Source of the DNA: an uncultured Dehalococcoidia bacterium
GTDB taxonomy: Bacteria; Chloroflexota; Dehalococcoidia; Lucifugimonadales; JAAXIE01
Assembly (NCBI GenBank): GCA_951813255.1
Contig: OX638353.1
Location: 1,860,001 to 1,924,000, forward strand
Length of the DNA stretch: 64,000 bases
Direction of reading: 5' to 3'
In this document: piece by piece, positions 42,618 through 51,486 of the stretch
Numbering within the stretch: the stretch's first letter is position 1
Layout: each line of letters starts with the position of its first letter
Position numbers and translations under genes: made by a program
Notes under the pieces: model-generated
The model's input: the letters and a program-made list of their open reading frames with translations, nothing else
Database searches by the model: none
Told to the model about the DNA's origin: nothing

Positions 42618-43175
42618 CTACACGCTGAAGAGGTCGCTTATGACACAAGCAAAGCCGGGGAGCACCTCTACGCCGTCGAGGGTATCATTATCGGTGAGGG
42701 TCGATACGCTGTATTCCGGCCGATGGACGTCAACTGTACGAGTGTCGGGGTGGACCACCCAGACCAGGCGCACCCCGTAGCTCAGCCACATGCGGGCCTT
42801 ATCGTGGACTTCTCGCATGCTGTCGCTGGGGGAATGCACTTCCACCACCAGATCGGGGACCGTCTCGGAGTAGCCTGTGATCCTGATGCCCGGAGGGATC
42901 TTCTCTGCGGAGAAGAAGGCTATGTCCGGCTCCCGCACTGTGTCGGGGTCATGCTCCAGCCAGACGCCTGAGTCTGAGGCCACCAGCCTGCCTAGATTCC
43001 CTGCCTCAATAAAATTCCCCAACCGGATTGTGAGCTTGACTACGATTTCGCCATGTTCCTGTCCCACCGACATAGTCTTGCAGAGCACCCCTCGGATCAG
43101 CTCGCCACGGACTCCCTGGCTGTACAGGCACAGCAGATCGTCGGCGGTCAATAGCTGTTGCTTTGTGGTTGTCAT
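42618..43175 (-). CDS. Uma2-family (DUF820) PD-(D/E)XK nuclease-like protein
   Basis: 185 residues: LTADDLLCLYSQGVRGELIR-GVL, REPDIAFFSAEKIP, PDLVVEVHSPSDSMREVHDK-AR and YGVRLVWVVHPDTRTVDVHR. PDI, VEV and K form the restriction-nuclease-like core of Uma2 proteins. Biological role is unknown; expanded families occur in cyanobacteria and Chloroflexota. The ATG follows AGAAGGGCTAGGC. It stands alone; the 42410-42617 gap between it and imuB contains no gene and no LexA box that I can identify. Confidence 0.9.
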   Translation of the reverse strand: MTTTKQQLLTADDLLCLYSQGVRGELIRGVLCKTMSVGQEHGEIVVKLTIRLGNFIEAGNLGRLVASDSGVWLEHDPDTVREPDIAFFSAEKIPPGIRITGYSETVPDLVVEVHSPSDSMREVHDKARMWLSYGVRLVWVVHPDTRTVDVHRPEYSVSTLTDNDTLDGVEVLPGFACVISDLFSV

Positions 43176-43218
43176 GCCTAGCCCTTCTCAATGAGACCCT
43201 ATGTTACGCCACGTACTA

Positions 43219-44133
43219 TCAAACCTGCCAGTGCTCCGGCAGGACCGGCTCGGAGAAGCCGGTGTGGCGTGCGATCCACTGTTCGGTGTCGAGGCCATCC
43301 TTATAGGCCGAGTGCTGGGAACCTCGCACTTCTCCCTGACTGAGGAGCTCGCCCAAGGGAGCCAGGATGTCGCCGGTCATGGCACCAGCTAGGCCAGCTT
43401 CAGCCACCAGGGTGGGCACGCTCACTTGAGGGGCGAACCAACGCAGGTCGAAGCGGTTGAGGGTATCGTGGACAGCGTCTTTCTTCTCGGGGTGGAGGCG
43501 GAGGTAGTCGTTGATCTCCTCCAAGGGATAGAACTCCGTGGTCGGGGCCAACTCGGCACTGCGGTAGAAGAGAGATGGGTTACAGACGACATGGGTGACG
43601 TGAGGGGTGAGGGCGGCTGCGATCATGGTCAGGTCGTTGCCTATGGCCACCACGCGGCTGGGGTCTACTTCAGGACGACTGACCAGGTATTCCAGACCAC
43701 GGCAGCAGTCAGCAACGATGCCACGGAACACATAGGATTGGGAGTCGTCGATGCCCTCAGTGTACCAGCCGGGGATGTCGGCGGTATAGGGCTGGTTGGC
43801 CATTCGTGAGCCTCGCACTCCGACCGAGAGGGTGACGTAGCGACCTCTCAGACCGTTGGGCGCTCCTTGGGGGATGGGTTCGACCACCGTGGCATAGCGG
43901 GGCAGATAGCACCGGGCGGGGAAGGGCCCTTGGCCGTGGGGGATGCTGAGGTAGGCGAATATGCGATATGGGCCGACGGACGTAAGATGCAGGGTATAGC
44001 AGTCGGCGTAGTCGGTGGAGCGAATAGGCAGGGGCTCCACCTCGGGTGCAGGCGGAATGGATGCCAACTCGTGCAGCAGGTCCTGCCAGTAGCTTTGGAA
44101 GTCTGTGGGCGGTGCTTGGTTCTGGCTGGTCAA
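43219..44133 (-). CDS. CE7 acetyl-esterase-like protein lacking the nucleophile serine
   Basis: 304 residues with the acetyl xylan esterase/cephalosporin-C deacetylase (AXE1) layout of the next gene upstream: FQSYWQDLLHELASIPPAPE, GRYVTLSVGVRGSRMANQPY, YVFRGIVADCCRGLEYLVSR. Where its paralog has the nucleophile elbow GVDGHSQGGG, this protein reads VVAIGNDLTMIAA, so the catalytic Ser is absent. The C-terminal His region (SQHSAYKDGL) is also altered. It is probably a pseudoenzyme or an enzyme with changed chemistry. The TTG at 44133 has AGGAGAGGACAT before it; the frame remains open to 44901 but overlaps the paralog. Confidence 0.75.
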   Translation of the reverse strand: MTSQNQAPPTDFQSYWQDLLHELASIPPAPEVEPLPIRSTDYADCYTLHLTSVGPYRIFAYLSIPHGQGPFPARCYLPRYATVVEPIPQGAPNGLRGRYVTLSVGVRGSRMANQPYTADIPGWYTEGIDDSQSYVFRGIVADCCRGLEYLVSRPEVDPSRVVAIGNDLTMIAAALTPHVTHVVCNPSLFYRSAELAPTTEFYPLEEINDYLRLHPEKKDAVHDTLNRFDLRWFAPQVSVPTLVAEAGLAGAMTGDILAPLGELLSQGEVRGSQHSAYKDGLDTEQWIARHTGFSEPVLPEHWQV

Positions 44134-44159
44134 ATGTCCTCTCCTAGGGGAAGAGGGGA

Positions 44160-45104
44160 CTACGCAGCGGTCCCGTCTCCCTTGAGGTGCTTCTCGAAGA
44201 AGCTGTTTATCACGCCGGCGTGGACATGCTGGTTGGCGTCGTGACCGTGACCATCGTAGGCATAGAGACGCTTGTCCTGGGATACGATGCGGTTGAACAA
44301 GGCATAGCCCGTCTCCGGCGGGCAGACGTTGTCCTGCAGCCCGACGCTCACGATGATGGGGCAGGTTATCTTGTCGGCGAAATTGATGCAGTCGAAGTAG
44401 GCTAGAGTCTCCTCCACTGCATCCGCGTGCTCGGGGTGGACGCGCAGGTAGTCGGTGATTTCCTGGTAGGGATAAGTGTGGGTCAGCTCGATGGAGTCCA
44501 TGAAGCCACAGAGGTAGGGGGCGCCGGAAGAGGCTGCGGCGATTTCGGGGCGCATGGCGGCGGTGAGCACTGACAGCCCTCCACCTTGGCTGTGCCCGTC
44601 CACGCCTATGCGCTTCGAGTCCACCTCGTCGCGTCCCATCAGGAAGTCGACGATGCGCCAGACATCCACGTAGAAGCCACGGTAGGAATAGGTGTTGCGG
44701 TCCATGATGTTGTGGGTGAGCAGGTTGGGATATCCGGGGTTGAACTGACTGCGACTGCCCACCTTCCCGCGGGGGCAGGCGGAGAAGGCAGCATAGCCAC
44801 GTTTGGCCACTGCTTTGGGTATTCGCGGGTCCATCAGGTAGCCGGGCACCTGGATGATGGCTGGCAAGGGGGCTGACCTCTCCCGTGGCAGGCAGTACCA
44901 TCCGAATATGCGCACATGATCCAAGCTAGTGTAGTGAACGCTATAGACCTCAACTTCGTCCGTCGAGCGTAAGGGATCCAATTCCACCATTGGGTCCAAG
45001 GGGATGACGGAAGCTTGGGCCAGCACCCCCTCCCAGAACTGGTCAAAGTCCGCAGGCTTGGTAACCGTGGTCTGGAATTGATCAGCGGGTGTTCGAGCCA
45101 TCAT
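44160..45104 (-). CDS. Acetyl xylan esterase/cephalosporin-C deacetylase family (CE7) hydrolase
   Basis: 314 residues of alpha/beta-hydrolase fold: ADFDQFWEGVLAQASVIPLD at the start, FSACPRGKVGSRSQF near the RGQG motif position, the nucleophile elbow GVDGHSQGGGLSVLTAAMRP with Ser, the acid region VSVGLQDNVCPPETGYALFN with Asp, and YDGHGHDANQHVHAG providing the His. It should deacetylate sugars or similar esters. It lies 26 bases upstream of a second, serine-less copy. The gene pair suggests duplication, possibly forming a hetero-oligomer, since CE7 enzymes are hexamers. Confidence 0.9.
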   Translation of the reverse strand: MMARTPADQFQTTVTKPADFDQFWEGVLAQASVIPLDPMVELDPLRSTDEVEVYSVHYTSLDHVRIFGWYCLPRERSAPLPAIIQVPGYLMDPRIPKAVAKRGYAAFSACPRGKVGSRSQFNPGYPNLLTHNIMDRNTYSYRGFYVDVWRIVDFLMGRDEVDSKRIGVDGHSQGGGLSVLTAAMRPEIAAASSGAPYLCGFMDSIELTHTYPYQEITDYLRVHPEHADAVEETLAYFDCINFADKITCPIIVSVGLQDNVCPPETGYALFNRIVSQDKRLYAYDGHGHDANQHVHAGVINSFFEKHLKGDGTAA

Positions 45105-45168
45105 TACGTCCTAAACTGCTGCGGGGAGTAGCAATCACGTAAACGTGGGCGATCTAGAACGCCAGCCG

Positions 45169-47754
45169 CTATTTGCTCAGCCATTGGCCTATGTCGTCGC
45201 GATTGCGCTCCAGCCAGCGGATATTCAGATCTATACGCTCCAAGGACTGCTGTATGGTGCGGCTGGCTGCCGGTGTGGGGTTATCCTGGAAGAACCTGTC
45301 CACGTCCTCACGGGCCTCGGCAGTGACGAAGCCCCCCGTGAGCCCGACCAGACGCATGATGGCGAAACCACCGGAACCGTAGCGCCGGTCGAACTCCGCC
45401 CAGTTGCCCTTCACGAAGTCCCAAGCCATCCGGGTGCCATTGTGTCGGTTACCGGCCACGCCCAAGACCATGGCAACCGTGTCTTGGATCCGCACGTCGG
45501 GTGAGAGGGACAGGTCCAGTGTACGCTGCAGCAGGTCAGGCTCTGAGAAACGGGTGAGGGATTGAAGGAGGCGTACCTTCTCCTCCTGCAGAGGAGTCTC
45601 TTGAGACAGGCGGTGCATTGAGTCGAAGGTGTTGGCGTCGCCAGCTTGTGCGGCGAGGGCGTAGACAGCGCCCCTGAGGTCGGGAGAAAGGGAGGAGGGG
45701 TCCTCGAGGTAGCGCGCGAACCGCCGCCGGCCCTCGGAGATAGTGTCTTCGTCTCCCGCGGCACCGAAGGCGCCCAGTGCGGTGGCACGCAATAGGACCT
45801 GCAGGTGTCCTTCGCCAGCCTCGGGTTCCCAGCCGACTTTGGCTGCGATGGGTTGCAGCAAGTGGCGTCCCATGCCGTGGTACTGAGGCAGAAAGGGCTG
45901 ATGGGCGATGAGCATCTCGACTTGGCGCAGGTTGCCGATGAGGTCGGCCCAGACGCTGTAGTCCTCCTCGTTGCGGTAGGCTTGGGCCAGTTGGAGGAAC
46001 TGGGTGGCGGGTATGAGGCCGGAGCGGGCTAGGGCGTAGGCATCGCCTTGGAGGCCCAAGCGGTCGGTGGCAGCGAGTTCGCCTGATTCGATGGCGGGGA
46101 TGAAGCGCTGCCATTCATCATCCTCGTACTGCACGCGATAGAAGCCGGTGTGGCCGGGGTTGACCTTGATCCAGCGGGATTCGGCGTTGGCGGTGACAGG
46201 CTGGGCCATGGGGAGGGCGCGCTCGCGGTCGCCCATGACCACCGGAGAGGCAGGTCCCGCTCCGGGGGAGGCCACGCCCACGGGTATCTCCCAAAGAGCT
46301 TCGTCTTCACGAAGGCCAGTGTATAAAAACCGCTGCTGCCTCAAGCGCACCTGGGACTGGTCGCCTCGTTGCACCTCGGCACGGAGGACCGGATAGCCGG
46401 GCTGCTGTATCCAGCTGTCCATCATGCGGATGACAGGTTGCTGGGACTCGTCCTCCATGGCCTGCCAGAGATCGGCGCCACGAGCGTTGCCGTAGCGATG
46501 GGCATCGAGGTACCTGTAGAGGCCGGCTTGGAACTGGTCGGGGCCGATGAACTGCTCCAACATACGCAGGACCGAGGCCCCCTTGCTATAGCTGATGGCG
46601 TCGAATAGCTGGCCGATCTGGGCTGGGTCGTTGACTTCCTGCTCGATGGGGTGGGTGTTCTCGAGGCCGTCGAGGGAGAGGCCGGAGTTGAGGTCGTCGA
46701 CGATGAACTGGGTCCACATGCTCCATTCAGGGAAGAGGTGGTCCACTGCCTTAGTGCCCATCCACGATGCAAAGCTCTCGTTGAGCCACAGGTCGTTCCA
46801 CCATTCCATGGTCACGAGATCGCCGAACCACATGTGGGCCATCTCGTGGGCCACCACCTCGGCGATGCGCTGGCGGGTGGCGGGCGAAGAGTTAGCGGGG
46901 TCGTACAAGAGGGCCGTCTCGCGGTAGGTGACAGCACCCCAGTTTTCCATGGCCCCGGCGGCGAAGTCGGGTATGGCAAGGTGGTCGAGCTTTTCCAGGG
47001 GGTATGGGATCCCGAAGTAGTCGTTGTAGTAGTCGAGAAGGCGGATAGCGGTGTCGAGGGCGAATCGTCCCTGCTCAACCTTGCCTGGGGTGGTGAGCAC
47101 GCGGATCAGGGTACCTTCCCGACTGCGTCCCTCGATGGATTCGAGTTCGCCAACGATGAAGGCGAGCAGGTAGGTGGACATGGGTGGAGTTTCGCCGAAC
47201 TGGACCCGTTTCCACCCATCTCCCTCCGGGGTCTCGCTCACTATGGGGGTATTGGAGACGGTGCTCAACTCGGATGGGACGATGAGGATACACTCGAAGG
47301 TGGCCTTGACCGCGGGCTCATCCCAGCAGGGAAAGGCGCGACGGGCGTCCGTGGCCTCGAACTGGGTGGTGGCCATAAGCTTGGGCTCGCCGTCGGGGCT
47401 CTGGTAGGTCGCACGGTAGAAGCCGAAGAGTTGCTCGTTCAGTATTCCGGTGAACCGGAGGGAGAGGGTGGCTTGGCCCGCAGGCAGCGCGTGGTGGAAG
47501 CTAAAACTGACGCTTTCAGCGTCCTTGTCGTACTCAATGTTGCTGGCGGAAGCTGTCACACCTTCTGACGTTACCGTGGCCGACTGCACGTCGATGTCCA
47601 ACGCGTTCATGGTGATGCGAGAGGTTGGGGCGGAGACGTCCAACTCCACCTCTTCCGCGCCACGAAAGGTGAAGGTCTCCAAGTCGGGCTGGAGGGTCAG
47701 GCGGTATTTGCGGGGCAGGACTTCTTGGGCTAGGGACACGAAGGCAGTGGTCAT
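45169..47754 (-). CDS. M1-family aminopeptidase
   Basis: About 861 residues. GAMENWGAVTYRE (substrate N-terminus binding), VVAHEMAHMWFGDLVTMEWW with HExxH, and NDLWLNESFASWMGTKA with the third zinc Glu form the M1 thermolysin-like core. An N-terminal beta domain (to about residue 200) and a C-terminal ERAP1_C-like helical domain (from about 530) complete the PSA/tricorn-factor-type architecture. It removes N-terminal residues from peptides in the cytoplasm; no signal peptide is seen. The start at 47754 has GGAG nine bases upstream; 47796 would overlap the upstream gene. Confidence 0.94.
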   Translation of the reverse strand: MTTAFVSLAQEVLPRKYRLTLQPDLETFTFRGAEEVELDVSAPTSRITMNALDIDVQSATVTSEGVTASASNIEYDKDAESVSFSFHHALPAGQATLSLRFTGILNEQLFGFYRATYQSPDGEPKLMATTQFEATDARRAFPCWDEPAVKATFECILIVPSELSTVSNTPIVSETPEGDGWKRVQFGETPPMSTYLLAFIVGELESIEGRSREGTLIRVLTTPGKVEQGRFALDTAIRLLDYYNDYFGIPYPLEKLDHLAIPDFAAGAMENWGAVTYRETALLYDPANSSPATRQRIAEVVAHEMAHMWFGDLVTMEWWNDLWLNESFASWMGTKAVDHLFPEWSMWTQFIVDDLNSGLSLDGLENTHPIEQEVNDPAQIGQLFDAISYSKGASVLRMLEQFIGPDQFQAGLYRYLDAHRYGNARGADLWQAMEDESQQPVIRMMDSWIQQPGYPVLRAEVQRGDQSQVRLRQQRFLYTGLREDEALWEIPVGVASPGAGPASPVVMGDRERALPMAQPVTANAESRWIKVNPGHTGFYRVQYEDDEWQRFIPAIESGELAATDRLGLQGDAYALARSGLIPATQFLQLAQAYRNEEDYSVWADLIGNLRQVEMLIAHQPFLPQYHGMGRHLLQPIAAKVGWEPEAGEGHLQVLLRATALGAFGAAGDEDTISEGRRRFARYLEDPSSLSPDLRGAVYALAAQAGDANTFDSMHRLSQETPLQEEKVRLLQSLTRFSEPDLLQRTLDLSLSPDVRIQDTVAMVLGVAGNRHNGTRMAWDFVKGNWAEFDRRYGSGGFAIMRLVGLTGGFVTAEAREDVDRFFQDNPTPAASRTIQQSLERIDLNIRWLERNRDDIGQWLSK

Positions 47755-47779
47755 GTATCGATACTCCAGAGGGAGGATG

Positions 47780-48628
47780 TTAGGGCTGCTGGACACCGAA
47801 CCATTGGGCGAACTGTCGCGCTGCGTCAGCGTCTCCCTCGTACTTAAGACTGCCGTCGGCGAGGGCGGCTGTCGTGTTGGCTCTGCCGTAGAGCACGAGA
47901 GCGAGGGTCTCGGCGGAGCACCGGAAGGTCACATCGGGGGAGGCTTGCCCGGGCAATTCGCCGTGACAGTCGTCGCCCTCCACCACGATGTCGGTGTATT
48001 CCAAGTCGGGGCTGCCTATGTCGAAACGGAAGCGCAGAGGCCGTTCCAGCTTGGCACCAAAGCGGAAGCCCCATCTGAGGGCGACCTGAGGCCCCAAGTC
48101 CAAGAAGGTGGGCAGGGTATCGTCTGAGAGGCGGGCTTCAGGTTCCAAGGCCGACCGGATGTCGTGGCTGTGCATGGCCAACTCGCTGATACGCAGGTCG
48201 ATGAAGCGGCGGACGGGGAAGAAGGAGGCTGGGTGGTAGCAGGTGGTTTCCCAGTGGTCGCCGGAGAGTTCGGAGAAAAGCTGGTTGAGGCGGGCGTTGC
48301 GCTCGCGGAATTGGGGGAGCACGTCGTTGCCCAAGGACTCCCGCAGTGCTATCGAGCCCCGGGCGATGCCCTCGTTGCTCTGCACCGGGTCGCCCCTGCC
48401 TGGCTCCGGCCTTCCGGCTGAAGGTGAAGAGTCGCCCTGCAGTCCGCGGGTCACTGAATCGTGATAGAAGTCGGCGCCACCCGCTAAGTGAGCTACCACG
48501 TCGCGCACTTCCCAACGGTCGCAGGAACTGTCACGGCTCCAAGCATCTGACGGCAGACGGGCGAGGTATTGGGCCAGCCGTTCGCCTTCGGCTTGTAGTA
48601 CTTCGAGCCGACGCTCTACCGATTCCAT
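47780..48628 (-). CDS. MDMPI/DinB-fold (maleylpyruvate isomerase-like, thiol-dependent) protein
   Basis: 282 residues. LAQYLARLPSDAWSRDSSCD-RWEVRDVVAHLAGGADFYHD is the N-terminal DinB-like four-helix bundle with a metal His (HLAGG). A second His-containing helix is ISELAMHSHDIRSAL. The C-terminal SCP-2-like beta domain has DVTFRCSAETLALVLYGRAN. Family members are mycothiol-dependent isomerases or transferases; whether this organism makes mycothiol cannot be told here. The gene precedes the M1 aminopeptidase by 25 bases. Confidence 0.85.
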   Translation of the reverse strand: MESVERRLEVLQAEGERLAQYLARLPSDAWSRDSSCDRWEVRDVVAHLAGGADFYHDSVTRGLQGDSSPSAGRPEPGRGDPVQSNEGIARGSIALRESLGNDVLPQFRERNARLNQLFSELSGDHWETTCYHPASFFPVRRFIDLRISELAMHSHDIRSALEPEARLSDDTLPTFLDLGPQVALRWGFRFGAKLERPLRFRFDIGSPDLEYTDIVVEGDDCHGELPGQASPDVTFRCSAETLALVLYGRANTTAALADGSLKYEGDADAARQFAQWFGVQQP

Positions 48629-48716
48629 GTTTCATCCCCCCAAAGGAAGAGGCTGGACTATCCGCTCTCGGGCACAATCGGTCTAGAAACACTACTGAAG
48701 AAGCAGAGGGGTCCCG

Positions 48717-48992
48717 CTAGCCCCCGCCTATGGCCGGGAGAAAGTGTATCTCGCTGTTTTCGTGCACTTTCTCTAAGAGTCCCAAGTATGAGGTCTCGCC
48801 ATCGACGACCACTGCCATATTGGGGGCAATTCCGTTCTCGTCACACAAGAAATCAATGATGCCTGGGTAGGTGCTTTCCAAGCTGTGAATGACTTGGCGC
48901 ACGGTAGCCCCGGCAGCCTGCACTTGGGCTTGACCGAGGGTCAAGCCCTGCAATTGCCTGGGGATCCAGACTTCAGCCACGCAGTCCCTCAC
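48717..48992 (-). CDS. MoaD/ThiS-family ubiquitin-like sulfur carrier
   Basis: 91 residues with the beta-grasp fold: VAEVWIPRQLQGLTLG, TVRQVIHSLESTYPGI, PNMAVVVDGETSYLGLLEKV and the closing IHFLPAIGGG. The C-terminal Gly-Gly is the thiocarboxylation site used in molybdopterin or thiamine synthesis. Its place 50 bases downstream of a molybdenum hydroxylase gene on the same strand suggests a molybdopterin link, although CysO-like roles are possible. The start is GTG (48992 or 48980). Confidence 0.85.
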   Translation of the reverse strand: MRDCVAEVWIPRQLQGLTLGQAQVQAAGATVRQVIHSLESTYPGIIDFLCDENGIAPNMAVVVDGETSYLGLLEKVHENSEIHFLPAIGGG

Positions 48993-49042
48993 ACTCTTGG
49001 CCTCTCCCCTTAAAGCGAGGAGAGGCCAAGCGGGCTCCTATC

Positions 49043-51367
49043 CTAAGCGGCCCCGTTGGACCCCACAGCGGCCTGCACCCTACCCGGCGACATGGGTAGC
49101 TCGTTCAAGCGGCTGCCGGTCGCTTGGGCGATGGCGTTGGAAATGGCGGCCATGGGCGGGCAGATGCTGACCTCTCCCACACCACGTACGCCGAAGGGGT
49201 GATTGGGGTTGGCCACCTCCACTAGCACCGTGTCGATCATCGGCAGGTCCAATGCGGTGGGCATGCGATAGTCCAGGAAGCTGGCGTTCATCATCCGGCC
49301 TTGGTCGTTGAAGAAGTACTCCTCGTTCAACGCCCAGCCGATGCCCTGCACGACCCCGCCTTGGACCTGACCCTCGACGTAGGTGGGGTGGATGGCCTTG
49401 CCTGCGTCCTGTACCGCGGTGCAGCGCAGGATATAGACCTTACCGGTGTCGGTATCGACCTCCACATCCACAATCACGGTGCAGAAGGCATTGCCCGGGC
49501 CGGGCGGATTCACGTTGCCCCGCCCGATGATGGGCCCGCCGGTGCCTACCAGCCGCGGGGCCAACTCCTTGAAAGTCATGCGCAGAGCGGGGTCCGAGGT
49601 ATGCTGAAGCACCCCGTCATTATATTCAACATTTTCCGCTTCCACTTCCCAGATACGGGCGGCGCGGGCGATCATCTGGCGCTTCACGTCCTGGGCCGCT
49701 TCGTAGGAAGACCAGCCAGTCTTGAAAGTAGTGCTACTGCCACCGGCTACTGACGTATAACCAATGCTATCGGTATCCGCCACCTGTGGATGCACGTCTG
49801 CCGCCGATATGCCCAAGACCTCCGCCAACATCATTGACGCCGTAGTGCGGGTGCCCCCCACATCCACCGAGCCCTCGATGAGATTCACCGTGCCATCGGG
49901 GTTGACGACGGCCACCGCAGCCGAGGGTCCGCTGGCATTAAACCAGAAACCGGAAGCGACGCCGCGTCCGCGGTTGGGCCCTTCCAAGGGAGTCTTGTAG
50001 TGGTCGTGGTCCAAGGCCGCCTGCAGGTTCTCCACATTGCCGATACGAGCGAACACCGGACCGGTCACCTGTCGAGTGCCCTCTTTGGAGGCGTTGAGCA
50101 GGCGGAACTCCAGTGGGTCCATGTTCACCTTCTCGCAGAGCATGTCCACCGTGGTCTCCATGGCGAAGGCAGCCGCCGGAGAGCCTGGGGCGCGGTAGGC
50201 TGCCGACTTGGGCTTGTTGACCACCACGTCGTAGCCTTCCAGATAGCCGTTGGCGATGTCGTAGGGGGCCAGCATGCAGCGTATGCCTGCAGCCATGGGA
50301 GAGCCAGGAAATGCCCCCGCCTCGTAAATCATGCTGGAGGAGACGGCCGTAATCTTGCCATCCTTGGTGGCGCCCAGCTTGACCTTGATGTGGGTGCCGG
50401 ATGTCGGGCCCGTGCCCTCGAAAACCTCGGTGCGGTTCATGGTCAGCTTCACGGGGGCCCCGCCCGAATCACGGGAGAGCACTGCAGCGACCGGCTCAAG
50501 GTAAACGATAGTCTTGCCTCCGAATCCGCCGCCTATCTCCATGGGTATGGCAGTAACGCGGGAGACGGGGAGGCCAAGGATGGTGGCCGTCTGGTCCCGC
50601 ACCATAAAGTGGCCCTGGCTGCTGGACCATACCGTGATGTGACCGTCGGGGTGCCACTGAGCGGTGGCGGAATGGGGCTCGATGTACCCTTGATGCACCG
50701 CGGCGGTGTGGGTCTCATGCTCCACAATCTGGTCGGCTTGGCGGAAGCCTTCCTCAACGTCGCCCAAGGTGAACTCAATGTGGCTGGCCACGTTGGTCCC
50801 TGCCTGTTCTTCATCGTCACCGCGGAAGGCGCCAGCCCGGATAGTAGGGTTAGTCAACGTCGCCAATTGTTCATGCAGGACGGGTGCGCCCGGCTTCATG
50901 GCGTCGCGAGCGTCCACTACGGGGGGCAGTACTTCGTACTCAACCTCTATGAGGTTCATGGCCTCTTCCGCGATTTCCGGAGTGGTGGCGGCCACAGCAG
51001 CCACTGCTTGGCCTATATACAACACCTTGTCATGGGCCAGGCAGTTATTGCTGAGGAACTTGAAGTTCACCATGGCGCCTTCTCCCAAGTCGGCCATCTG
51101 TCCGGAGAACTGGGGGAAGTCGGCCGAGGTCGCCACTGCCCGCACACCTGGCAGGGCTTTGGCTTTGTCGGTATTGATCGAGACGATGCGGGCGTGGGCA
51201 TGGGGACTGCGCAACACTCTGCCCTGCAACAGACCGGCGGGATGCACATCGGCGCTGTAATGGGCCAGACCGGTCACCTTGTCCTGGGCATCATGCCGGG
51301 TTGGCCTGGTCCCCACCACATTGAATTCCTGTTGGGAAAGGATAATGTTGGGCGCATAGTCCACCAT
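49043..51367 (-). CDS. Xanthine dehydrogenase/aldehyde oxidase-family molybdenum-binding large subunit (second copy)
   Basis: 774 residues with the hammerhead domain (DKVTGLAHYSADVHPAGLLQ, RSPHAHARIVSIN) and Mo-binding domains: MEIGGGFGGKTIVYLEPVAA, AAYRAPGSPAAAFAMET, and PFGVRGVGEVSICPPMAAIS with the expected catalytic Glu. The substrate loop differs from the copy at 269-2602 (AYRAPG versus PYRGYG), so the two probably act on different substrates. No FAD or FeS subunit adjoins it. ATG at 51367 follows GGAGGTCGGAAA. A MoaD-like gene follows on the same strand. Confidence 0.92.
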   Translation of the reverse strand: MVDYAPNIILSQQEFNVVGTRPTRHDAQDKVTGLAHYSADVHPAGLLQGRVLRSPHAHARIVSINTDKAKALPGVRAVATSADFPQFSGQMADLGEGAMVNFKFLSNNCLAHDKVLYIGQAVAAVAATTPEIAEEAMNLIEVEYEVLPPVVDARDAMKPGAPVLHEQLATLTNPTIRAGAFRGDDEEQAGTNVASHIEFTLGDVEEGFRQADQIVEHETHTAAVHQGYIEPHSATAQWHPDGHITVWSSSQGHFMVRDQTATILGLPVSRVTAIPMEIGGGFGGKTIVYLEPVAAVLSRDSGGAPVKLTMNRTEVFEGTGPTSGTHIKVKLGATKDGKITAVSSSMIYEAGAFPGSPMAAGIRCMLAPYDIANGYLEGYDVVVNKPKSAAYRAPGSPAAAFAMETTVDMLCEKVNMDPLEFRLLNASKEGTRQVTGPVFARIGNVENLQAALDHDHYKTPLEGPNRGRGVASGFWFNASGPSAAVAVVNPDGTVNLIEGSVDVGGTRTTASMMLAEVLGISAADVHPQVADTDSIGYTSVAGGSSTTFKTGWSSYEAAQDVKRQMIARAARIWEVEAENVEYNDGVLQHTSDPALRMTFKELAPRLVGTGGPIIGRGNVNPPGPGNAFCTVIVDVEVDTDTGKVYILRCTAVQDAGKAIHPTYVEGQVQGGVVQGIGWALNEEYFFNDQGRMMNASFLDYRMPTALDLPMIDTVLVEVANPNHPFGVRGVGEVSICPPMAAISNAIAQATGSRLNELPMSPGRVQAAVGSNGAA

Positions 51368-51486
51368 TTTCCGACCTCCGTATACTGATGTTGCGTGCTC
51401 GCGTTCGCACGTCTGGGTCTAGCGGGTAAAGGGGTAAATTATCATGCCTAGATTATCACAAAACCCGTGGTATGTAAGCTAGCGCC

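Noticed and set aside
43219..44901. 560-residue version of the CE7-like protein
   Set aside because: The extra N-terminal part overlaps the paralog at 44160-45104 in another frame and reads as low-complexity shadow sequence. A TTG with a good ribosome site exists at 44133.
50000..51388. 462-codon plus-strand frame
   Set aside because: It is the antisense shadow of the second molybdenum hydroxylase gene; composition is typical of reverse-strand reading and there is no ribosome site.
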